Source: Pseudooceanicola endophyticus (GTDB lineage Bacteria > Pseudomonadota > Alphaproteobacteria > Rhodobacterales > Rhodobacteraceae). From it: DNA of 64,000 nucleotides. A program made the position numbers and the translations under genes. Within the stretch, counting starts at the first letter, position 1. Each line of letters begins with the position of its first letter. Positions 52,339 to 62,593 of this stretch are shown here, one piece after another. The DNA lies in NCBI RefSeq assembly GCF_018760365.1, contig NZ_JAHIAB010000001.1, positions 1 through 64,000 of the forward strand, in the 5' to 3' direction. Below the pieces are notes generated by a model. That model was not told the DNA's origin, did not search any database, and saw nothing but the letters and a program-made list of their open reading frames with translations.

Positions 52339-52692
52339 TCAGACCGGCAGCAGCAGCGCCGCCACCCGCCGCCCCTCCGACAGGAGCACGTTGAAGGTCC
52401 GGCAGGCCGCCGCCGAGGCCATCGGCTCGACCCCGATCCCCGCCTCTTCCAGCGCCTCGCGGAAGGCCGCAGGGACATGCGCGATCTCGGCCCCGGTGCC
52501 GACGAACAGCACGTCGATCTGCCCCGCGTAGCCCAGCGGCAGGGCGCTGTCGTCGAAGCCGCCCCAGGGCTGCACCTCGTTGGCGGTCACCAGCAGCGCG
52601 CCCGGATGCACCTGCCCCCCGATGCGGAAGAAGCCCGGGCCGTAGCCGTCGATGGGGCGGGCATTGTCGTAGTCGATCTCGATCAGGCGCAT
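52339..52692 (-). CDS. Mth938-like domain protein (DUF498, NDUFAF3 family)
   Basis: A 117-residue soluble protein. The family features are the IDGYGPGFFRIGG start, VQPWGG, IDVLFVGTG and the ending MASAAACRTFNVLLSEGRRVAALLLPV. Eukaryotic relatives (NDUFAF3) help assemble complex I; the bacterial role is not established. It lies between secF and ccmA, a fixed position in Rhodobacterales. A hairpin separates it from secF. Confidence 0.9.
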   Translation of the reverse strand: MRLIEIDYDNARPIDGYGPGFFRIGGQVHPGALLVTANEVQPWGGFDDSALPLGYAGQIDVLFVGTGAEIAHVPAAFREALEEAGIGVEPMASAAACRTFNVLLSEGRRVAALLLPV

Positions 52693-52788
52693 GGGTCTGG
52701 CTTTCCGGCTGGCAGATGCCGCAGCCTAGGCGAGCCGGGGGCGAAGTTCAAATGCCCCGCCCGCCCCATGACGCCCCCCAACGACGAA

Positions 52789-52817
52789 GGGCCGCCGCGG
52801 TCTTCCCGCAGCGGCCC
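52789..52817 (-). terminator. Hairpin after secF
   Basis: 12-bp arms GGGCCGCTGCGG and CCGCGGCGGCCC (one G-T pair) with a five-base loop, followed by TTCGTCGTT on the reverse strand. It is a probable terminator of yajC-secDF. Confidence 0.7.
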
Positions 52818-52839
52818 CTGTCCTTGCGATCCGAAAGGA

Positions 52840-53802
52840 TCAGGCGTCGATATTGGCGAACTGGTTGCCCTTGCCGCCGTTGCTCTTCTTGGTCCAGTCG
52901 CGTTTCACGCCCAGCCACAGCACGATGTTCTTGGCCACGTAGACCGAGGAATAGGTGCCCACGACCACGCCCCAGGTGATCGCGAAGACGAAGCCCCGGA
53001 TCACGTCGCCGCCCAGCACCAGCAGGGCGATCAGCGCGATCAGCGTGGTCCCCGAGGTCATCAGCGTCCGGCTCAGCGTCTCGTTGACCGACAGGTTCAT
53101 CACGTCGATCAGCGGCTTGGTCTTGTACTTGCGCAGGTTCTCCCGCAGCCGGTCGAAGATCACCACCGTATCGTTGATCGAGTAGCCGATGATGGTCAGC
53201 AGCGCCGCGATCACCGTCAGGTCGAACTTGATCTGGAACAACGCGAAGATGCCGATGGTCACCAGCACGTCGTGGAACAGCGCGATCACCGCCCCAAGTG
53301 CGAACTGCCATTCGAAGCGCAGCCAGATATACAGCAGGATCGCCGCCAGCGAGGCGCCCACCGCCAGGAAGGCGGTCTGGATCAGCTCTCCGGAGACCTT
53401 CGGACCGACCGATTCGACCGAGGTGAACTTGATCGAGCTGTCGACGCCCTGCAGCGCCTTCTCGACCTTGTCGATGGTCGCCGAGGAGACGCTGTCCTGG
53501 TCGTTCTGCGACTGGATGCGGATCGAGGCGACGTGGTCGGAGGTGCCGAAGACCTCGGTGATCACGATGTCGCCCAGGCCCAGCGGGCTGATCGCCTGGC
53601 GGTAGGCCGCGACATCCACGGGCTGTTCGGACTGGGTCCGGATGGTCGAGCCGCCACGGAAGTCGATGCCGAAGTTCAGCCCCATGGTCAGCCACAGGAT
53701 GATCGAGGCGACCACCGCCACGGCGGAGATGCCGAAGGTGATCGTGCGGTACTTGAAGAAATCGTAGTGGGTTTCTTCGGGAACAAGTTTCAGCCTGCGC
53801 AT
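52840..53802 (-). CDS. secF: Protein-export membrane protein SecF
   Basis: A 320-residue RND-type membrane protein with six helices. Family motifs are LNFGIDFRGGSTI, YIWLRFEWQFALGAVIALFHDV and GYSINDTVVIFDRLRENL. It works with SecD and YajC to finish translocation of preproteins using the proton gradient. Its start lies one base after the secD stop. Confidence 0.96.
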   Translation of the reverse strand: MRRLKLVPEETHYDFFKYRTITFGISAVAVVASIILWLTMGLNFGIDFRGGSTIRTQSEQPVDVAAYRQAISPLGLGDIVITEVFGTSDHVASIRIQSQNDQDSVSSATIDKVEKALQGVDSSIKFTSVESVGPKVSGELIQTAFLAVGASLAAILLYIWLRFEWQFALGAVIALFHDVLVTIGIFALFQIKFDLTVIAALLTIIGYSINDTVVIFDRLRENLRKYKTKPLIDVMNLSVNETLSRTLMTSGTTLIALIALLVLGGDVIRGFVFAITWGVVVGTYSSVYVAKNIVLWLGVKRDWTKKSNGGKGNQFANIDA

Positions 53803-53803
53803 C

Positions 53804-55456
53804 TTACACCTCGATCTTCTTGGGACGTGCCCGTTCGAACCACATGACCATCAGCAGGCGCGTCACGTAGATCGCGGTGAAGACGGAGGTCACGATGCCG
53901 ATCCCCAGCGTCACGGCAAAGCCCTGCACCGGGCCGGTGCCCAGCACGAAGAGGATCACCGCGATGATGAAGGTCGTGATATTGGCGTCCACGATCGCCG
54001 AGAGCGCCCGGTCGTAGCCCAGCTCGATGGCGCGGGCCGGCCCCTTGGCGGTCTTCAGCTCCTCGCGGATGCGTTCGAAGACCAGCACGTTGGCGTCCAC
54101 CGCCATACCGATGGTCAGCACGATGCCGGCGATCCCCGGCAGGGTCAGCGTGGCCCCGATCAGCGACAGGATGCCGAAGATCAGGCACATGTTGATGACC
54201 AGCGCGATGTTCGCGAAGACGCCGAACAGCCCGTAGGAGGCGAACATGAAGACCAGCACGGCAATGCCCGCGACGATGCAGGCGACGGTGCCGGCATGGA
54301 TCGAATCCGCGCCCAGCTCCGGACCGATGGTCCGTTCCTCGAGGAAGTTCAGGCCCGCCGGCAGCGCGCCCGCCCGCAGCAGCACCGCGAGGTTGGTGCT
54401 TTGCTCGACGGTGAAGTTGCCGGTGATGATGCCCGAGCCACCGGCGATATGCGCCTGGATCACCGGGGCCGAGATGACCTGGTCATCCAGCACGATGGCG
54501 AAGGGGCTGCCGATGTTCTGCGCGGTATAGTCGCCGAAGCGGCGCGCACCCGAGACGTTGAACTTGAAGCTGACCGCCGGGTTGCCGTTCTGATCGAAGG
54601 TCGGCTGGGCGTCGGTCAGGTCCTCGCCCGAAACCACCGGGGCGCTTTCCAGCAGGTAGTAGACGCCCTTCTCGTCCGAGGCCGGCAGCAGTTCCTGCCC
54701 GGCACCGACGGCGGTGTCCTTGTTGGTGGTGCGGCTGACGACCGGCTGGAAGGTCAGCTGGGCCGTGGTGCCGATGATATCCTTCAGCTCCTGCGCGGAG
54801 CCGAGGCCGGGCACCTCGATCAGGATCCGGTCGGAGCCTTCGCGCTGGATGGTGGGTTCGCGCGTGCCGACCTCGTCGATGCGGCGGCGGATGATCTCGA
54901 GGCTCTGCTTGACGGTGCGATCGTCGGTCGCGGCCTTTTCGGCCTCCGAAAGCTGCACGGTCAGAAGATCCCCCTGCCCCGACACGTCAAGGTCCGAGGC
55001 GCCGGCGGCGGTGACGCTGCTGACCGGCTGGGCCAGGGTCTTCACCGCGGCGATGGCCGCCGACATGCCCTCGGCATTGCCGATGCGGATCTTCAGCGTA
55101 CCGTCGTCGGAGGGTTGCAGGCGGATGGTGCCCACGGTGTCGCGCTTGTCGCGCAGCAGGTCGCGGACCTCCGGCCAGAGCGCATCCATGCGGGTCTTGT
55201 AGACCTCCTGGGTGCGGACCTCGGCCAGCAGGTGCGCGCCGCCGCGCAGGTCGAGGCCAAGATTGACCAGACCATGGGGCAGCCAGGACACCCAGCCCGA
55301 AGCGGGCTCGGCATCCGAGCCGTCGGGCTGTGCGGCCTTCAGCTCGTCGTTGTAGGCCTCAACTCGCCCGTAAAAGGCATTGGGCAGGGCCAGAAGCAGA
55401 CCGAGGGCAACAAGCCCCCAGATCAGGACCCGTTTCCACGTCTCGATGTGCAGCAT
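53804..55456 (-). CDS. secD: Protein-export membrane protein SecD
   Basis: A 550-residue RND-type protein with one N-terminal helix, a large periplasmic domain and five C-terminal helices. Motifs: LGLDLRGGAHLL, RRRIDEVGTREPTIQREG, RAGALPAGLNFLEERTIGPELG and VLTIGMAVDANVLVFERIREEL. It lies between yajC and secF in the usual order. No anomaly is seen. Confidence 0.96.
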   Translation of the reverse strand: MLHIETWKRVLIWGLVALGLLLALPNAFYGRVEAYNDELKAAQPDGSDAEPASGWVSWLPHGLVNLGLDLRGGAHLLAEVRTQEVYKTRMDALWPEVRDLLRDKRDTVGTIRLQPSDDGTLKIRIGNAEGMSAAIAAVKTLAQPVSSVTAAGASDLDVSGQGDLLTVQLSEAEKAATDDRTVKQSLEIIRRRIDEVGTREPTIQREGSDRILIEVPGLGSAQELKDIIGTTAQLTFQPVVSRTTNKDTAVGAGQELLPASDEKGVYYLLESAPVVSGEDLTDAQPTFDQNGNPAVSFKFNVSGARRFGDYTAQNIGSPFAIVLDDQVISAPVIQAHIAGGSGIITGNFTVEQSTNLAVLLRAGALPAGLNFLEERTIGPELGADSIHAGTVACIVAGIAVLVFMFASYGLFGVFANIALVINMCLIFGILSLIGATLTLPGIAGIVLTIGMAVDANVLVFERIREELKTAKGPARAIELGYDRALSAIVDANITTFIIAVILFVLGTGPVQGFAVTLGIGIVTSVFTAIYVTRLLMVMWFERARPKKIEV

Positions 55457-55492
55457 ATGGACCTGCCCTTTCTTGTGCGCGTATCTGCGGAG

Positions 55493-55786
55493 TTACTTGG
55501 ATTCCGCAGCGGGCTCGGTCTTGGAAATCACGTTCGCGAGAGTTCCCTTCAGCACGCGGACCTTGACGTTCTCGGCGATCTCCACCTCGATCTCGCCGTC
55601 TTCCTTGACCTTGGAGACCTTGCCGATGATGCCCCCCTGGGTCACCACCTGGTCGCCGCGACGCACGGCGTCGATCATGGCGCGGTGATCCTTCGCCTTC
55701 TTCTGCTGCGGACGGATCAGCAGGAAGTACATGATCGCGAAGATGAGGATAAGCGGCAGGAACTGCGCAATTGCGTTGCCTTGCAT
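55493..55786 (-). CDS. yajC: Preprotein translocase subunit YajC
   Basis: A 97-residue protein from ATG 55786 (MQGNAIAQFLPLILIFAIMY) with one helix followed by the RPQQKKAKDHRAMIDAVRRGD motif and GGIIGKVSKV. It belongs to the SecDF-YajC complex. A longer frame to 56020 lacks homology at its start and is rejected. Confidence 0.95.
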   Translation of the reverse strand: MQGNAIAQFLPLILIFAIMYFLLIRPQQKKAKDHRAMIDAVRRGDQVVTQGGIIGKVSKVKEDGEIEVEIAENVKVRVLKGTLANVISKTEPAAESK

Positions 55787-56048
55787 GGGGGACCCTTCTG
55801 TCAGGTATTGGCTGTCGTTATCGGTCTTGACGGTGGCAGTGCGCCCCCGCTGAATTCCGCCGGAACCTATGTGCGCTCCCCCGGGATTGCAAGGTATGAT
55901 GCCGTCCGGACACGGGATAGCGAGGGGGCCGGAGGCCGGCTTGCGCGGCAGGATATATCGTCGCTTCCGCCGCAGCGCAGGCTTTCGCCCGGGCCGCCCC
56001 CTCGCCTGGGCTGAAGCCACCCGAGATCACGGCAAGGTGTCCCCCCGG

Positions 56049-56537
56049 ATGAGCGCAAGACGTCCCCCCTCCTGGTCCGAGGTCCTTGGCCTGAAACCGC
56101 GCCAATCGCTGCGCAACCATCCCCGCACGGCGCGGCTGGCCGGAGCACTGATCCTGCTGCTTGCCGCGCTGCTGGGCCTTTCGGTGCTGCGCGTCCTGGT
56201 CGAACTGCTGGGCCAGTTCGGCCAGGCGCTGGAGGGCACCGGCTATGCCGCGCGCGACGCGCAATCGGAGGCGGTGCGCAACTACGGGCTGGCTCTGGCG
56301 GCGGTAATCGGCGTGATCTTCGCGATCTGGCGCGCGCTGGTCGCGCAGAAGCAAGTCCATGTCGCCGAGCAGGGCCTGACGACGGACCGCATCAACAAGG
56401 CGGTCGAGGGGCTGGGCGCCGACAAGGTGGTGAAGCGGCAACGGCGATCCTCTGGCCGAACTCCCTTATACGAGCAACTGACCCTCTCAGAAGAAGGCCA
56501 ATTAAACGAAGCGGACAAGCAAGTGCGCCTCGACTAA
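56049..56537 (+). pseudogene. N-terminal membrane part of a split pentapeptide-repeat protein
   Basis: Starts at ATG 56049 (MSARRPPSWSEVLG) and contains two predicted membrane helices (GALILLLAALLGLSVLRVLV and YGLALAAVIGVIFAIWRALV), then a cytoplasmic stretch EQGLTTDRINKAVEGLGADK typical of alphaproteobacterial pentapeptide-repeat membrane proteins. It ends at TAA 56535-56537. The same frame continues after 12 bases as MEEVTEPNLEVRVGALLSLE, which normally follows in one polypeptide. The split is therefore most likely a nonsense change in the codon before the lysines (GAC TAA AAA AAG). G+C drops from about 56430 onward. Confidence 0.65.
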
Positions 56538-56549
56538 AAAAAGCCGATC

Positions 56550-57602
56550 ATGGAGGAAGTCACGGAACCGAACCTGGAAGTTCGTGTCGGCGCACTTCTG
56601 TCGTTGGAGCGCATTGCCGAAGACAGCGCTAGGGACCGGGACCGCATTCTGCGTATCCTATGCGCGTATCTGCGGGGTAATAGCAGACACCGCGAAGTGC
56701 CGGACAGCCCCCGACCTCGAAAACACCCAGCGCACACTGCACAGCAAAAGGTCGAGGATTGGCATCATTGGCGGTATCAGGTGACTGGCCATTACGCTTC
56801 TCATATCCAGCGCCCGCGCGTCGACATTGAAACCGCCTTTTTCGTTCTTAGAGATAGTTTTTCCTCCACAGATGTCTTCATGGACGCCGACCTCATGGGG
56901 ATATATCTCCGTGCAACAAAAATAAGTGGTGCAAATCTGGCAGGAACACACCTAGATAGCTCAGATTTTTCAGGCGCCTCCCTCCATCAATTCAACCTCT
57001 CAGGTGCAAAACTTTTCCGCGCCAATTTTCAGGGGGCAAATTTAAGTGACGTATCCTTTAAGGATGCCGCAATGCAGTTCGTCGACCTCTCCGCCTCAGA
57101 GATGACATTCGTCGACCTTGATCAAACAAAGCTTACCTTCGGCAAACTTAACGCGAGTATTATAAGCGGCTGTTCAATGAACTCGGCTGACCTGCTTCAC
57201 GCCACACTGGCAGCAGCAAAACTTTTCAGATGCGACCTCTCCACCGCACATCTCTCAAAGGCTATCCTCGAAGGTACCCGTTTCCAACAGTGTCAGTTCG
57301 ACGGCGCCCTCTGGGATGCGCCGAAATTCAACAGCGAAACCGGGTTCCCCGACTGTACCATGAAGGGCGCCGCCGTGCTGAACTGCGATTTCCGGGACTT
57401 GCCGCAACTGGCCCCCTTTCTGTCCGACCTCTTCGGCGATGCCAGCTCCGTCCCGCCGGATGGCAGCGCGCCGGAGGATCCCGGCTGGCCCGCGCACTGG
57501 TCGCGCAGGACGCTTTCGCCCGAGGCCTTCGACAGGGCCTGGCGGGACTGGACGCGCGCGTCTCATCCCGGCGTCCGGCGCCTGTCGCTCAAGTCTCCCT
57601 GA
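56550..57602 (+). pseudogene. C-terminal pentapeptide-repeat part of the split gene
   Basis: A 350-residue frame from ATG 56550, in frame with the preceding part. GALLSLERIAEDSARDRDRI is the HEAT-like helix pair that usually joins to the membrane region. Residues about 110-255 are pentapeptide repeats (A/S-N/D-L-X-X), for example SGANLAGTHLDSSDFSGASL and FRANFQGANLSDVSF. The core is AT-rich (24 of 60 G+C at 56821-56880; 26 of 60 at 57001-57060), but the last ~300 bp return to high G+C (37 of 60 at 57301-57360). The protein could still be made as a soluble fragment, with GGAGGAAG-like bases at 56551 inside the frame rather than upstream. Role unknown. Confidence 0.65.
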
Positions 57603-57687
57603 CCGCCCGCACCCTTTCCGCCACGCCCCGCCTCTCCTATATCGAGGGCAAATGCCCCTCCCCGGGGCCGATCCGGAGGACGAAACG

Positions 57688-58674
57688 ATGGGTTACCTCA
57701 AGACCGCCATGCTGATGGCGGCGATGACCGCTCTCTTCATGGGGCTGGGCTACCTGCTGGGCGGCCAGGCCGGCATGCTGATCGCGCTGGTGGTCGCCGG
57801 CGCCATGAACCTGTTCACCTGGTGGAACTCGGGCGACATGGTGCTGCGGATGCACAACGCCCGACCGGTGCCGGAAAACGATCCCCAGGGTCTGCACCGG
57901 CTGGTCGCCGAGCTGGCGCGCAATGCCGGCCTGCCGACGCCCCGGGTCTACCTGATCGACACCGAGCAGCCCAATGCCTTCGCCACCGGGCGCTCTCCGG
58001 ATCATGCCGCCGTGGCCATGACCGCCGGCATCGTGCGCCGCCTCAGCCGCGAGGAACTGGCCGGCGTCATGGCCCATGAGCTGGCCCATATCCGCAACCG
58101 CGACACGCTGATCATGACCGTCACCGCGACCTTCGCAGGCGCGATCTCCATGCTGGCGAACTTCGGGCTGTTCTTCGGCGGCTCGCGCGAACGCATGGGG
58201 CTGCTGGGCAGCCTCGCGATGATGATCCTCGCCCCGATGGCGGCGGCGCTGGTGCAGATGGCGATCTCGCGCACGCGGGAATATGCCGCCGACCGGGCGG
58301 GGGCGGAAATCTGCGGCAACCCGCTGTGGCTCGCCTCGGCGCTGGAGCGCATCCAGGAGGGCGCGGCGCATATCGACAACGTCGCCGCCGAGCGCAACCC
58401 CGCCACCGCCCACATGTTCATCATCAATCCGCTGCTCGGCGGCGGGCGCGACAACCTCTTTGCCACCCACCCCGCGACCGAGAACCGCGTCGCCGCCCTG
58501 GTGCAGATGGCCCAGGAGATGGGCGCGCGCCCCGCCCGGGCTCCCGCCCGCCCCGATACGCAAGCCACCGCACCGGAAAGCTACGCGCCCAGCTCGATCC
58601 CGCGCAGCGGCAAGCGCGGCCTTGCGGACATTCCGAAAACCGGCCGCCGCGACCGCCGCACCCCCTGGAACTGA
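57688..58674 (+). CDS. htpX: Zinc metalloprotease HtpX
   Basis: A 328-residue M48 protease. Two N-terminal helices ([37 protein letters not shown]), the zinc motif [12 protein letters not shown] (HEXXH), a central pair of helices, and the third ligand in [14 protein letters not shown]. It degrades misfolded membrane proteins in heat or envelope stress. ATG 57688 follows GGAGGA. The C-terminus has a 35-residue Arg/Pro-rich tail beyond the E. coli length (293). Confidence 0.95.
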   Translation: MGYLKTAMLMAAMTALFMGLGYLLGGQAGMLIALVVAGAMNLFTWWNSGDMVLRMHNARPVPENDPQGLHRLVAELARNAGLPTPRVYLIDTEQPNAFATGRSPDHAAVAMTAGIVRRLSREELAGVMAHELAHIRNRDTLIMTVTATFAGAISMLANFGLFFGGSRERMGLLGSLAMMILAPMAAALVQMAISRTREYAADRAGAEICGNPLWLASALERIQEGAAHIDNVAAERNPATAHMFIINPLLGGGRDNLFATHPATENRVAALVQMAQEMGARPARAPARPDTQATAPESYAPSSIPRSGKRGLADIPKTGRRDRRTPWN

Positions 58675-58752
58675 GGCGACACCAAGGCCGGTTACGCTTG
58701 CCTGTCAAATCCGGCATAAGTCGGGCACGAATCGTAATCTGGAGTGCCCGAC

Positions 58753-60045
58753 ATGCATGACATCCGTACCATCCGCGACAACCCGGCCGCCTTCGACGCC
58801 GCCCTGTCCCGCCGCGGAGCCTCGGCCATGTCGTCGCAGGTTCTGGCCCTCGACGAGGCGCGCCGCACCAAGATCCGCGAAGCCGAGACCGCCCAGGCCG
58901 AACAGAACGCCGCCTCCAAGCTGGTGGGCGCCGCCAAGGCCAAGGGCGACGAGGCCGAGTTCGAGCGCCTGCGCGCGCTGGTCGCGGAAAAGAAATCCGC
59001 CGTCGCCGCCATGCAGGCCGAAGCCAAGGAGCTGGACACCCAGCTGACCGATCTGCTGATGGGCATTCCCAACCTGCCTTTCGACGACGTGCCCGACGGC
59101 AAGGATGAAAACGACAATGTCGAGATCCGCCGCTGGGGCACCCCGCCGGAACTGAGCTTCGCGCCGAAGGAACATTACCAGATCCCCGGCGTCCTTCCGG
59201 GCATGGACTTCGAGACCGCGGCCAAGCTTTCGGGCGCGCGCTTCGTCGTGCTGCAGGGCGCCGTGGCCCGCATCCACCGGGCGCTGGCACAGTTCATGCT
59301 GGACACCCATGTGGACGACAACGGCCTGACCGAAACCTGGACCCCGGTCCTGGTGCTGGAAGAGATGATGTACGGCACTGGCCAGCTGCCGAAATTCGGC
59401 GAGGACAGCTACCAGACCCGCGAGGGCTGGTGGCTGGTGCCCACCGCCGAGGTGACGCTGACCAACACGGTGAACGGCGACACGCTGGACGAAGCCGCCC
59501 TGCCGAAACGCATGGTCGCCCATACCCAGTGCTTCCGCTCCGAGGCCGGCAGCGCGGGCCGCGACACCGCCGGCATGCTGCGCCAGCACCAGTTCGAGAA
59601 GGTCGAAATGGTCTCGATCACCCATCCCGATGCCTCGCGCGCGGAACTGGACCGGATGACCGAATGCGCCCAGGGCATCCTGGAACGCCTCGGCCTCGCC
59701 TATCGCACCGTGGCGCTGTGCACCGGCGACATGGGCTTTGGCGCACGCCGCACCCATGACATCGAGGTCTGGCTGCCCGGTCAGAACACCTACCGCGAGA
59801 TCTCCTCGGTCTCGGTCTGCGGCGATTTCCAGGCCCGCCGGATGAATGCCCGCTTCAAGCCCGCCGGCGGCGGCAAGCCCGAGTTCGTGCACACGCTGAA
59901 CGGGTCGGGCCTTGCGGTCGGGCGCTGCCTGATCGCCGTGCTGGAAAACGGCCAGCAGGAAGACGGCTCGGTCAAGCTGCCCGAGGTGCTCTCTCCCTAC
60001 CTGCGCGGCAAGCTGACGCTCGGCGCCGACGGCCAGCTGGTCTGA
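58753..60045 (+). CDS. serS: Seryl-tRNA synthetase
   Basis: A 430-residue class II synthetase. ATG 58753 ([20 protein letters not shown]) is chosen because GGAG precedes it; a GTG nine bases upstream is less likely. The N-terminal coiled-coil arm covers about 25-110. Class II motifs appear as motif 2 [26 protein letters not shown] and motif 3 [19 protein letters not shown]. It charges tRNA-Ser with serine. A strong terminator follows. Confidence 0.96.
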   Translation: MHDIRTIRDNPAAFDAALSRRGASAMSSQVLALDEARRTKIREAETAQAEQNAASKLVGAAKAKGDEAEFERLRALVAEKKSAVAAMQAEAKELDTQLTDLLMGIPNLPFDDVPDGKDENDNVEIRRWGTPPELSFAPKEHYQIPGVLPGMDFETAAKLSGARFVVLQGAVARIHRALAQFMLDTHVDDNGLTETWTPVLVLEEMMYGTGQLPKFGEDSYQTREGWWLVPTAEVTLTNTVNGDTLDEAALPKRMVAHTQCFRSEAGSAGRDTAGMLRQHQFEKVEMVSITHPDASRAELDRMTECAQGILERLGLAYRTVALCTGDMGFGARRTHDIEVWLPGQNTYREISSVSVCGDFQARRMNARFKPAGGGKPEFVHTLNGSGLAVGRCLIAVLENGQQEDGSVKLPEVLSPYLRGKLTLGADGQLV

Positions 60046-60068
60046 CGCCACGACAGGTTGTTTTCAGA

Positions 60069-60099
60069 GGCCCCGGTGTGACCCACGCCGGGGCCTTTT
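60069..60099 (+). terminator. Rho-independent terminator of serS
   Basis: 12-bp arms GGCCCCGGTGTG and CACGCCGGGGCC (one G-T pair), a three-base loop, then TTTT, 23 bp after the serS stop. Confidence 0.88.
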
Positions 60100-60130
60100 G
60101 CGTAGTCCCGGCAAGATACAGGAGGTTTCC

Positions 60131-60838
60131 ATGACACTCAGGGCCGTGCTCGTGCTGCTCGCCACACTCGCCTTCGCGCTTTCCCCGGTGCTCAGCCCCG
60201 GTTTCCCCGGCTTCACCGCCGACCAGTTCCCGGTGCCGCAGGTCAGCCCGCCGATCCAGCCCCCGGGCCTGACCTTCGCGTTGATCTGGACGGTGATCTA
60301 TGCCTGGCTGATCGTGATGGCGCTCTTCGGTCTCCTGAAACGCAAGGCCGACCCCGCCTGGGACGCTTCCCGCCCCTGGGTAATCCTGACGCTGGCGATC
60401 GGCGCCGCCTGGATCCCGGTCGCCAACCTCTCGCCGGTCTGGGCGACGGTGCTGATCTGGATGATGCTGGGCACGGCGCAGGCCGCGCTTTACCGCGTCC
60501 CCGCCCGGGACCGGCTCTGGCTGGAGGCGCCGCTCGGCCTTTACACCGGCTGGCTGACGGCGGCCTCCTGCGTGGCGACCGCCATCGTCGCCACCGGCTA
60601 CGGCGCCAGCCCCGAACAGGCGGTGCAGGGCGCCTTCCTGATCCTCGCCGCCTGGCTCGCCACGGCCACGGTGCGCCTGTCGCCCGGTCCCCGCCCCTTC
60701 TATCTTGCGGGCCTCGCCTGGGGTCTTCTGGGCATCATCGTCGGCAACCTGATGGCGGATCGCCTGCTTTTCGCGGCCCTCGCCGCCGTGATCCTGATCA
60801 TCCTTGCGCCGCTGGCCCTGCGCAGCCTGCGCCGCTGA
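60131..60838 (+). CDS. TspO/MBR-like membrane protein (tentative)
   Basis: A 235-residue membrane protein from ATG 60131 after ACAGGAGG. It has six or seven hydrophobic segments and several conserved aromatic residues (FALIWTVIYAWLIVM, WIPVANLSPVWATVLIWMML, LGLYTGWLTAASCVATAI). The pattern P-P-I-Q-P-P-G-L-T-F...WTVIY resembles the Trp-rich TspO/MBR family, which binds tetrapyrroles and sterols, but it is longer than TspO (about 160). A general DUF membrane protein is the alternative. It stands alone between serS and der. Confidence 0.6.
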   Translation: MTLRAVLVLLATLAFALSPVLSPGFPGFTADQFPVPQVSPPIQPPGLTFALIWTVIYAWLIVMALFGLLKRKADPAWDASRPWVILTLAIGAAWIPVANLSPVWATVLIWMMLGTAQAALYRVPARDRLWLEAPLGLYTGWLTAASCVATAIVATGYGASPEQAVQGAFLILAAWLATATVRLSPGPRPFYLAGLAWGLLGIIVGNLMADRLLFAALAAVILIILAPLALRSLRR

Positions 60839-60839
60839 C

Positions 60840-60905
60840 ACCATTCATCTTTCCGAAAATATGCCGGGGGGAGGGCCGCAGGCCCGGGGGGCAGCGCCCC
60901 CCTCC
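60840..60905. repeat. Dispersed intergenic repeat, copy D
   Basis: CCATTCATCTTTCCGAAAAT, then ATGCCGGGGGGAGGGC and GC-rich hairpins (GGCCGCAGGCC and GGGGGGCAGCGCCCCCC-type). It lies between the TspO-like and der genes and matches reverse copy E. Confidence 0.65.
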
Positions 60906-60924
60906 CACACCGGCCAGAAACGAA

Positions 60925-60950
60925 AACGGGGGGCCCGAAAGCCCCCCGTT
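60925..60950 (-). terminator. Terminator of der
   Basis: Perfect 10-bp arms AACGGGGGGC and GCCCCCCGTT with a six-base loop, followed by TTCGTTT on the reverse strand, directly after the der stop. Confidence 0.8.
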
Positions 60951-60952
60951 CC

Positions 60953-62497
60953 TCATTTCACCGGCTTGCGCCCCAGCGGACGCCCGCCCGAAGGCCGGCT
61001 GCCCCGTTTCACCGGCTTGGCATCCGCAGGCGCCTTGCCCATGTGCTTCCTCAGCCGCGAGGGGGTGGATTTCTTCTTGCCCTGGTAGGGGTTCTTGTCG
61101 CCCTGCCCGCGCATGAACAGCCGGATCGGCGTGCCGGGCATGTCGAAATCGCCACGCAGCCCGTTCACCAGGTAGCGCGAATAGCTGTCGGGCAGCTTGT
61201 CGGGATGGCTGCACATAACCACGAATTGCGGCGGCCGGGTCTTGGCCTGGGTCATGTAGCGCAGGCGGATGCGGCGGCCCTGCGGCGCGGGCGGCGGGTG
61301 CTGTTCCAGCATCGCCCCCAGCCAGCGGTTCAGCTGGCCGGTGCCGATACGGCGGTTCCAGACCTCGTGGGCCTTCAGGATCGCGTCGTGCAGCCGGTCA
61401 AGGCCGCGCCCCGTCTTCGCCGAAACGGTGACCAGCGGCGCGCCGCGCAGCTGCGGCAGCAGACGCTCGAAGGCCTCTTTCAGGGCCTTCAGCTTTTCCT
61501 GCTTCTCGTCCTCGATGTCCCACTTGTTGACCGCGACGACCACGGCGCGGCCCTCGCGCTCGGCCAGGTCGGCGATCCGCAGATCCTGCTGCTCGAAGGG
61601 AATGGCGGCATCCAGCAGCACCACCACGACTTCGGCGAACTTGACCGCGCGCAGACCGTCGGAGACCGAGAGCTTCTCGACCTTGTCCTGCACCTTGGCC
61701 TTCTTGCGCATCCCGGCGGTATCGAAGATCTTCACCGGCGTGCCGTCCCAGTCCACCCGAAGCGAGATCGAGTCGCGGGTGATCCCGGCCTCGGGGCCGG
61801 TCAGCAGCCGGTCCTCGCCGAGGATCTTGTTGATCAGCGTCGATTTCCCGGCATTCGGACGGCCCACCACGGCAACCTGCAGCGGACGTTCCGCCGAGGG
61901 GCGCCAGGCCGCCTCGGCCTCTTCCTCGCCACCGTCTTCCTCGGGCAGTTCCAGGTCCATGATCGGGGCCAGGGTCTCGGCCTCGGCGGCCTTTTCCTCG
62001 AATTCATCCGAGATCGGCATCAGCGCGCTGAACAACTCGCTCATGCCCTCGCCATGCTCGGCCGAGATGCGCAGCGGCTCGCCCAGGCCCAGGCCGTAGG
62101 CTTCCAGCACACCGGCATCGGCAGCCGACCCTTCGCTCTTGTTGGCGGCCAGCAGCACGCGGGCGGCGCGTTTCCTCAGGATCTCGGCAAAGACCTCGTC
62201 CGTGGCGGTGACCCCGGCGCGGGCGTCGATCATGAACAGGCAGACATCGGCCATGTCCACGGCGCGCTCGGTCAGCTTGCGCATCCGCCCCTGAAGGCTT
62301 TCGTCGGTGGCCTCTTCCAGACCGGCGGTGTCGATGACGGTAAAGCGGATGTCGCCCAGGCGGGCCTCGCCCTCGCGCAGGTCGCGGGTCACGCCCGGCT
62401 GGTCATCGACCAGCGCCAGCTTCTTGCCGACCAGCCGGTTGAACAGGGTCGACTTGCCGACGTTGGGACGACCGACAATGGCAAGGGTGAAGGACAT
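60953..62497 (-). CDS. der: Ribosome assembly GTPase Der (EngA)
   Basis: A 514-residue protein with two tandem GTPase domains: G1 motifs [11 protein letters not shown] (near residue 8) and [11 protein letters not shown] (near 213), G3 DTAGLEEA and DTAGMRKK, G4 ANKSEGS and VNKWDIED. The C-terminal KH-like domain ends in a basic tail rich in Lys, Arg and Gly. It is essential for 50S subunit assembly. Slightly longer than E. coli Der (490). It lies downstream of bamB in the usual order. Confidence 0.97.
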   Translation of the reverse strand: MSFTLAIVGRPNVGKSTLFNRLVGKKLALVDDQPGVTRDLREGEARLGDIRFTVIDTAGLEEATDESLQGRMRKLTERAVDMADVCLFMIDARAGVTATDEVFAEILRKRAARVLLAANKSEGSAADAGVLEAYGLGLGEPLRISAEHGEGMSELFSALMPISDEFEEKAAEAETLAPIMDLELPEEDGGEEEAEAAWRPSAERPLQVAVVGRPNAGKSTLINKILGEDRLLTGPEAGITRDSISLRVDWDGTPVKIFDTAGMRKKAKVQDKVEKLSVSDGLRAVKFAEVVVVLLDAAIPFEQQDLRIADLAEREGRAVVVAVNKWDIEDEKQEKLKALKEAFERLLPQLRGAPLVTVSAKTGRGLDRLHDAILKAHEVWNRRIGTGQLNRWLGAMLEQHPPPAPQGRRIRLRYMTQAKTRPPQFVVMCSHPDKLPDSYSRYLVNGLRGDFDMPGTPIRLFMRGQGDKNPYQGKKKSTPSRLRKHMGKAPADAKPVKRGSRPSGGRPLGRKPVK

Positions 62498-62593
62498 CGG
62501 GCAACTCCGGCTGCGGTTTCGAACGCCCCCGATACACGAAACCCACGGCCCCGGAAAGGGGGGCCGTGGGTCAGATCGCGATCAAGTTTCGCC

